Source: a virus | DNA: 30,385 nucleotides | Strand: one strand, 5' to 3' | Virus record (IMG/VR): IMGVR_UViG_3300020281_000091 | Coordinates: 1 to 30,385 of that record | Shown: positions 28,795-30,385 of the stretch, in pieces | Position numbering within the stretch: the first letter of the stretch is position 1 | How the letters are laid out: each line of letters begins with the position of its first letter | Program-made: the position numbers and the translations under genes | The notes under the pieces: model-generated | What the model saw: the letters and a program-made list of their open reading frames with translations, nothing else | Told to the model about the DNA's origin: nothing | Database searches by the model: none

Positions 28795-28990
28795 TCTTTC
28801 TTTCTCCGTTCATCCAGATTCCAAAGCAACCAGTTAAAGCACCCATACAAACAGATACTAAACCACTTTGTTGTATTGTTGGATTGTCTAATGCCATATA
28901 CCAATGCACACTTTGATAAGTAAGTATGGTAACAACAAGCATCATCAATCTAGGAAACACTTTATAATCATCTATAATCGTGGCTGGCAT
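28775..28990 (-). CDS. Two-span membrane protein, second holin or antiholin candidate
   Basis: 71 residues with two hydrophobic segments: LMMLVVTILTYQSVHWYMA (about 15-33) and SGLVSVCMGALTGCFGIW (about 42-59), connected by a short polar loop, with charged N- and C-termini (C-terminal GERKNDTNNR). Small size, two spans and position next to the holin and endolysin fit a pinholin, class II holin or antiholin. GAGG is 4 bases before the ATG and overlaps the stop of the upstream tiny ORF. Confidence 0.6.
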   Translation of the reverse strand: MPATIIDDYKVFPRLMMLVVTILTYQSVHWYMALDNPTIQQSGLVSVCMGALTGCFGIWMNGERKNDTNNR

Positions 28991-28996
28991 ATATCC

Positions 28997-29089
28997 TCAC
29001 TTAATAAATATCCATTTGGGTTCAAACCATGTACACCAAACATAAGACAAAAGAACAATAAAAACAAATATAATATCTTTCTCAGACAT
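28997..29089 (-). CDS. 30-aa single-span membrane peptide in the lysis block
   Basis: MSEKDIIFVFIVLLSYVWCT followed by WFEPKWIFIK: one hydrophobic helix with a short acidic start. The ATG lies inside the last codons of the preceding gene (GATGTCTGA) and the stop meets the ribosome site of the two-span protein. Shine-Dalgarno support is weak, so translation would rely on coupling. It fills a 92-base gap that otherwise has no gene. Confidence 0.4.
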   Translation of the reverse strand: MSEKDIIFVFIVLLSYVWCTWFEPKWIFIK

Positions 29090-29567
29090 CTTGTTGTTTC
29101 TTTAACCACATTGCAAAGAAGATTAAACCTATGATTGAGCATATAAGAACAATAACAAACACACCTTCAATAATCTTTTGTTTGAGTTCTTGTCTTTTAT
29201 AGATTAACTCTTGTCTTTGCTTGCGTATCTTGCCTTCCATTTTTAACAAATCATCCCAAGCTTTAACACCAAACTTAAACTTAACATACTGTTGTAATTC
29301 ATATCGTTGCTTTTCCAAAGTCTTTTGAGCAACCAAACTCTTCATGGCAGCTTCTTCAACTGAGTCACCACTTAACATCTTTTTATAAAAGGGAGGATTC
29401 TTTGTAGATTTAACAGCTTGTTCTATATCAGAGCTAGCTTTCATCCATCTTGATAGATCACCAGACATACCTTCCAGATCACGACCAATAGCAAATGCTT
29501 TCTTGATGTTGTTAAATGCAGCAGTCGATAGGCTAACTGCAGTAGCTATCGACGCTGGATCAAACAT
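29082..29567 (-). CDS. C-terminally membrane-anchored helical phage protein
   Basis: 161 residues. It opens MFDPASIATAVSLSTAAFNN, continues IKKAFAIGRDLEGMSGDLSR with WMKASSDIE, has a coiled-coil-like middle (LEKQRYELQQYVKF) and a helix EGKIRKQRQELIYKRQELKQ, then a single membrane span (VFVIVLICSIIGLIFFAMWL) near the C-terminus. I recall similar proteins in marine podoviruses without known function. A coiled-coil plus C-terminal span next to holin genes could serve in lysis, for example as an inner-membrane spanin-like part, but no lipoprotein partner is visible. Its ATG overlaps the previous stop (TAATG). Confidence 0.6.
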   Translation of the reverse strand: MFDPASIATAVSLSTAAFNNIKKAFAIGRDLEGMSGDLSRWMKASSDIEQAVKSTKNPPFYKKMLSGDSVEEAAMKSLVAQKTLEKQRYELQQYVKFKFGVKAWDDLLKMEGKIRKQRQELIYKRQELKQKIIEGVFVIVLICSIIGLIFFAMWLKKQQDV

Positions 29568-29695
29568 TACTTTTTCTTAGATGCCATTATCTTTCTTTTA
29601 AGACTAGCTGGCAAAGTCTTTTGTTTTTTAGTAAGACCATTTTTTGCAGGTGGTCTACCTCTTTTTGAACCATAGGTTCCTTTTCCCATTGGCAT
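29567..29695 (-). CDS. 42-aa basic phage protein
   Basis: MPMGKGTYGSKRGRPPAKNG followed by LTKKQKTLPASLKRKIMASK and two lysines. The MPMGKGTYGSKRGRPP opening, with an AT-hook-like RGRPP core, is shared by small proteins of many phages as far as I recall. AAGGAG lies before the ATG, and the stop overlaps the next ATG as TAATG. It may bind AT-rich DNA. Function unknown. Confidence 0.65.
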   Translation of the reverse strand: MPMGKGTYGSKRGRPPAKNGLTKKQKTLPASLKRKIMASKKK

Positions 29696-29709
29696 AATAG
29701 TTCTCCTTT

Positions 29710-30051
29710 CTAACTAGCCCAAGGCATATCAGTATCTTTGATAGCCTTGTCATCAATCTGTTTTTGGATTTGTGCATTTACATGAACTTCATAATCACCA
29801 GTAACTTGTGCTTGAATCCATCCAAGAACATCTGATTCTTTTAAATTTGCTAAAGCTTTAAAATCTGATGCAGAAGTATTCACAGAAGTAAGAGGAGTAG
29901 CACCATTAAAAACACCTTCATTCCCATCACTATCTTTGCCTATCTTCTTCCATCGAGTTTGTATAACTGCATCTTTATTTGTTGCTTTATCAGAATTTAT
30001 TTCATCTTTGGTTTGTATAGATGTAACTTCCCATGTGTAAGTTATACTCAT
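29710..30051 (-). CDS. DUF7936-like protein
   Basis: 113 residues. The pattern YTWEVTSIQTKDEI, then AVIQTRWKKIGKDSDGNEGV with FNGATPL, then SDVLGWIQAQVTGDYEVHVN and AQIQKQI...MPW fits DUF7936, a family found near tail genes of marine phages; function unknown. The ATG overlaps the upstream stop by 4 bases, with AAGGAG before it. It probably belongs to the late operon continuing from the tail genes. Confidence 0.65.
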   Translation of the reverse strand: MSITYTWEVTSIQTKDEINSDKATNKDAVIQTRWKKIGKDSDGNEGVFNGATPLTSVNTSASDFKALANLKESDVLGWIQAQVTGDYEVHVNAQIQKQIDDKAIKDTDMPWAS

Positions 30052-30251
30052 TTTGTCATCTCCTTATCTAATTTTTCTGTAAAAACTTGTTTGCTTGCTA
30101 GTATTTGATCTAAAACAAACTTTGCATTGTTTTCTTTCTTTTCAATATCTACAAGTTGTGCAAACAAATACTTTTGTTGGTCAGTAAGAGATGATTGTTC
30201 ATACTCTTTATCTTTCCATCTTAGCTTTAGGGGTTGTGTATTCTCTGTCAT
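30048..30251 (-). CDS. DUF6447-like small helical protein
   Basis: 67 residues: LKLRWKDKEYEQSSLTDQQK, then a long helix (YLFAQLVDIEKKENNAKFVL, then DQILASKQVFTEKLDKEMTK). The short beta start and two-helix remainder fit the DUF6447-like proteins seen next to DUF7936-like ones in marine phages. AGGAG is 7 bases upstream of the ATG. Function unknown. Confidence 0.6.
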   Translation of the reverse strand: MTENTQPLKLRWKDKEYEQSSLTDQQKYLFAQLVDIEKKENNAKFVLDQILASKQVFTEKLDKEMTK

Positions 30252-30259
30252 ATTTTCTC

Positions 30260-30385
30260 CTATGAGGGTTTAGTTGGAAAATCTTCCTGTTTTAGATTTG
30301 GAAAATTCTTATGTTTAGTTAAATCACGCAAAGACTGTCTATAAACAGTATATTTATTTTTAATTGTATCTGGAACATCTGGTAA
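30260..30385 (-). CDS. C-terminus of a tail-assembly-chaperone-like protein (partial)
   Basis: The last 41 residues of a gene that enters from beyond the right edge. The segment NKYTVYRQSLRDLTKHKNFP, followed by ...FPTKPS at the end, matches the conserved end of phage tail assembly chaperone proteins (YRQ-x-LRDL ... P ... P-x-KP). Such genes usually lie next to tail fibre genes, which is consistent with the fibre running off the left edge of the window. Confidence 0.7.
   Translation of the reverse strand, partial: LPDVPDTIKNKYTVYRQSLRDLTKHKNFPNLKQEDFPTKPS

Overview
The window is a stretch of a double-stranded DNA tailed phage genome with T7-like (podovirus) virion architecture: terminase, portal, scaffold, T7-type capsid, gp11/gp12-type tail tube proteins, large internal virion proteins and a T7-type tail fibre N-terminus. 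The DNA is clearly AT-rich. Many small genes resemble families I know mainly from marine phages (DUF5872-, DUF6321-, DUF7936-, DUF6447- and DUF6378-like proteins). This suggests a marine alphaproteobacterial host such as a SAR11- or SAR116-type bacterium, but that is inference; no host-specific gene is visible. I saw no tRNA, CRISPR array, integrase, DNA polymerase, helicase or RNA polymerase here.

Layout. Minus strand, 1-19795 (read right to left): a late operon running TerS, four tiny basic proteins, a small ORF, TerL, an MCFGGG-type small protein, portal, Bbp19-like protein, scaffold, gp13-like GNAT-fold protein, major capsid protein, a small capsid-associated candidate, tail adaptor, tail nozzle, three internal (ejection) proteins and the tail fibre, which leaves the window at base 1. 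Plus strand, 20229-27403: an early operon of small unknown genes, a DUF2958 protein, a winged-helix protein, a zinc-ribbon protein, a PD-(D/E)XK resolvase-like nuclease, a RepO/DnaT-like initiator, further unknowns, then a recombination cassette (YqaJ exonuclease, Erf annealing protein, an SSB-tailed protein) and a DUF6378 protein. Minus strand, 27318-30385: M15 endolysin, low-complexity protein, holin candidates and small accessory proteins, ending in the C-terminus of a tail-assembly-chaperone-like protein. The fibre runs off the left edge and the chaperone-like gene enters from the right, both on the minus strand, so on a circular or permuted map the late transcript could be one unit closing through sequence outside this window.

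How it works together. The early operon would load host replication machinery through the initiator and repair or concatenate DNA with exonuclease, annealing protein and SSB-like protein. The late operon packages DNA (TerS/TerL/portal) and builds the virion, and the right-end genes lyse the cell.

Most interesting non-coding signals: (1) a 421-base divergent control region (19796-20216) holding a GC-rich nested structure, with a 20-bp outer stem (19 of 20 paired) enclosing two hairpins and followed by a third, and with three copies of CTCCYAAGTRG; (2) a promoter-leader module present in two copies (20796-20847 and 25293-25343), with its -10 part echoed at the outer stem of (1); (3) a four-box GGTCG inverted/direct repeat cluster inside the initiator gene, a candidate origin; (4) a GC-rich hairpin across the active-site codons of the YqaJ gene; (5) a hairpin that would bring a distant Shine-Dalgarno next to the tail adaptor start.
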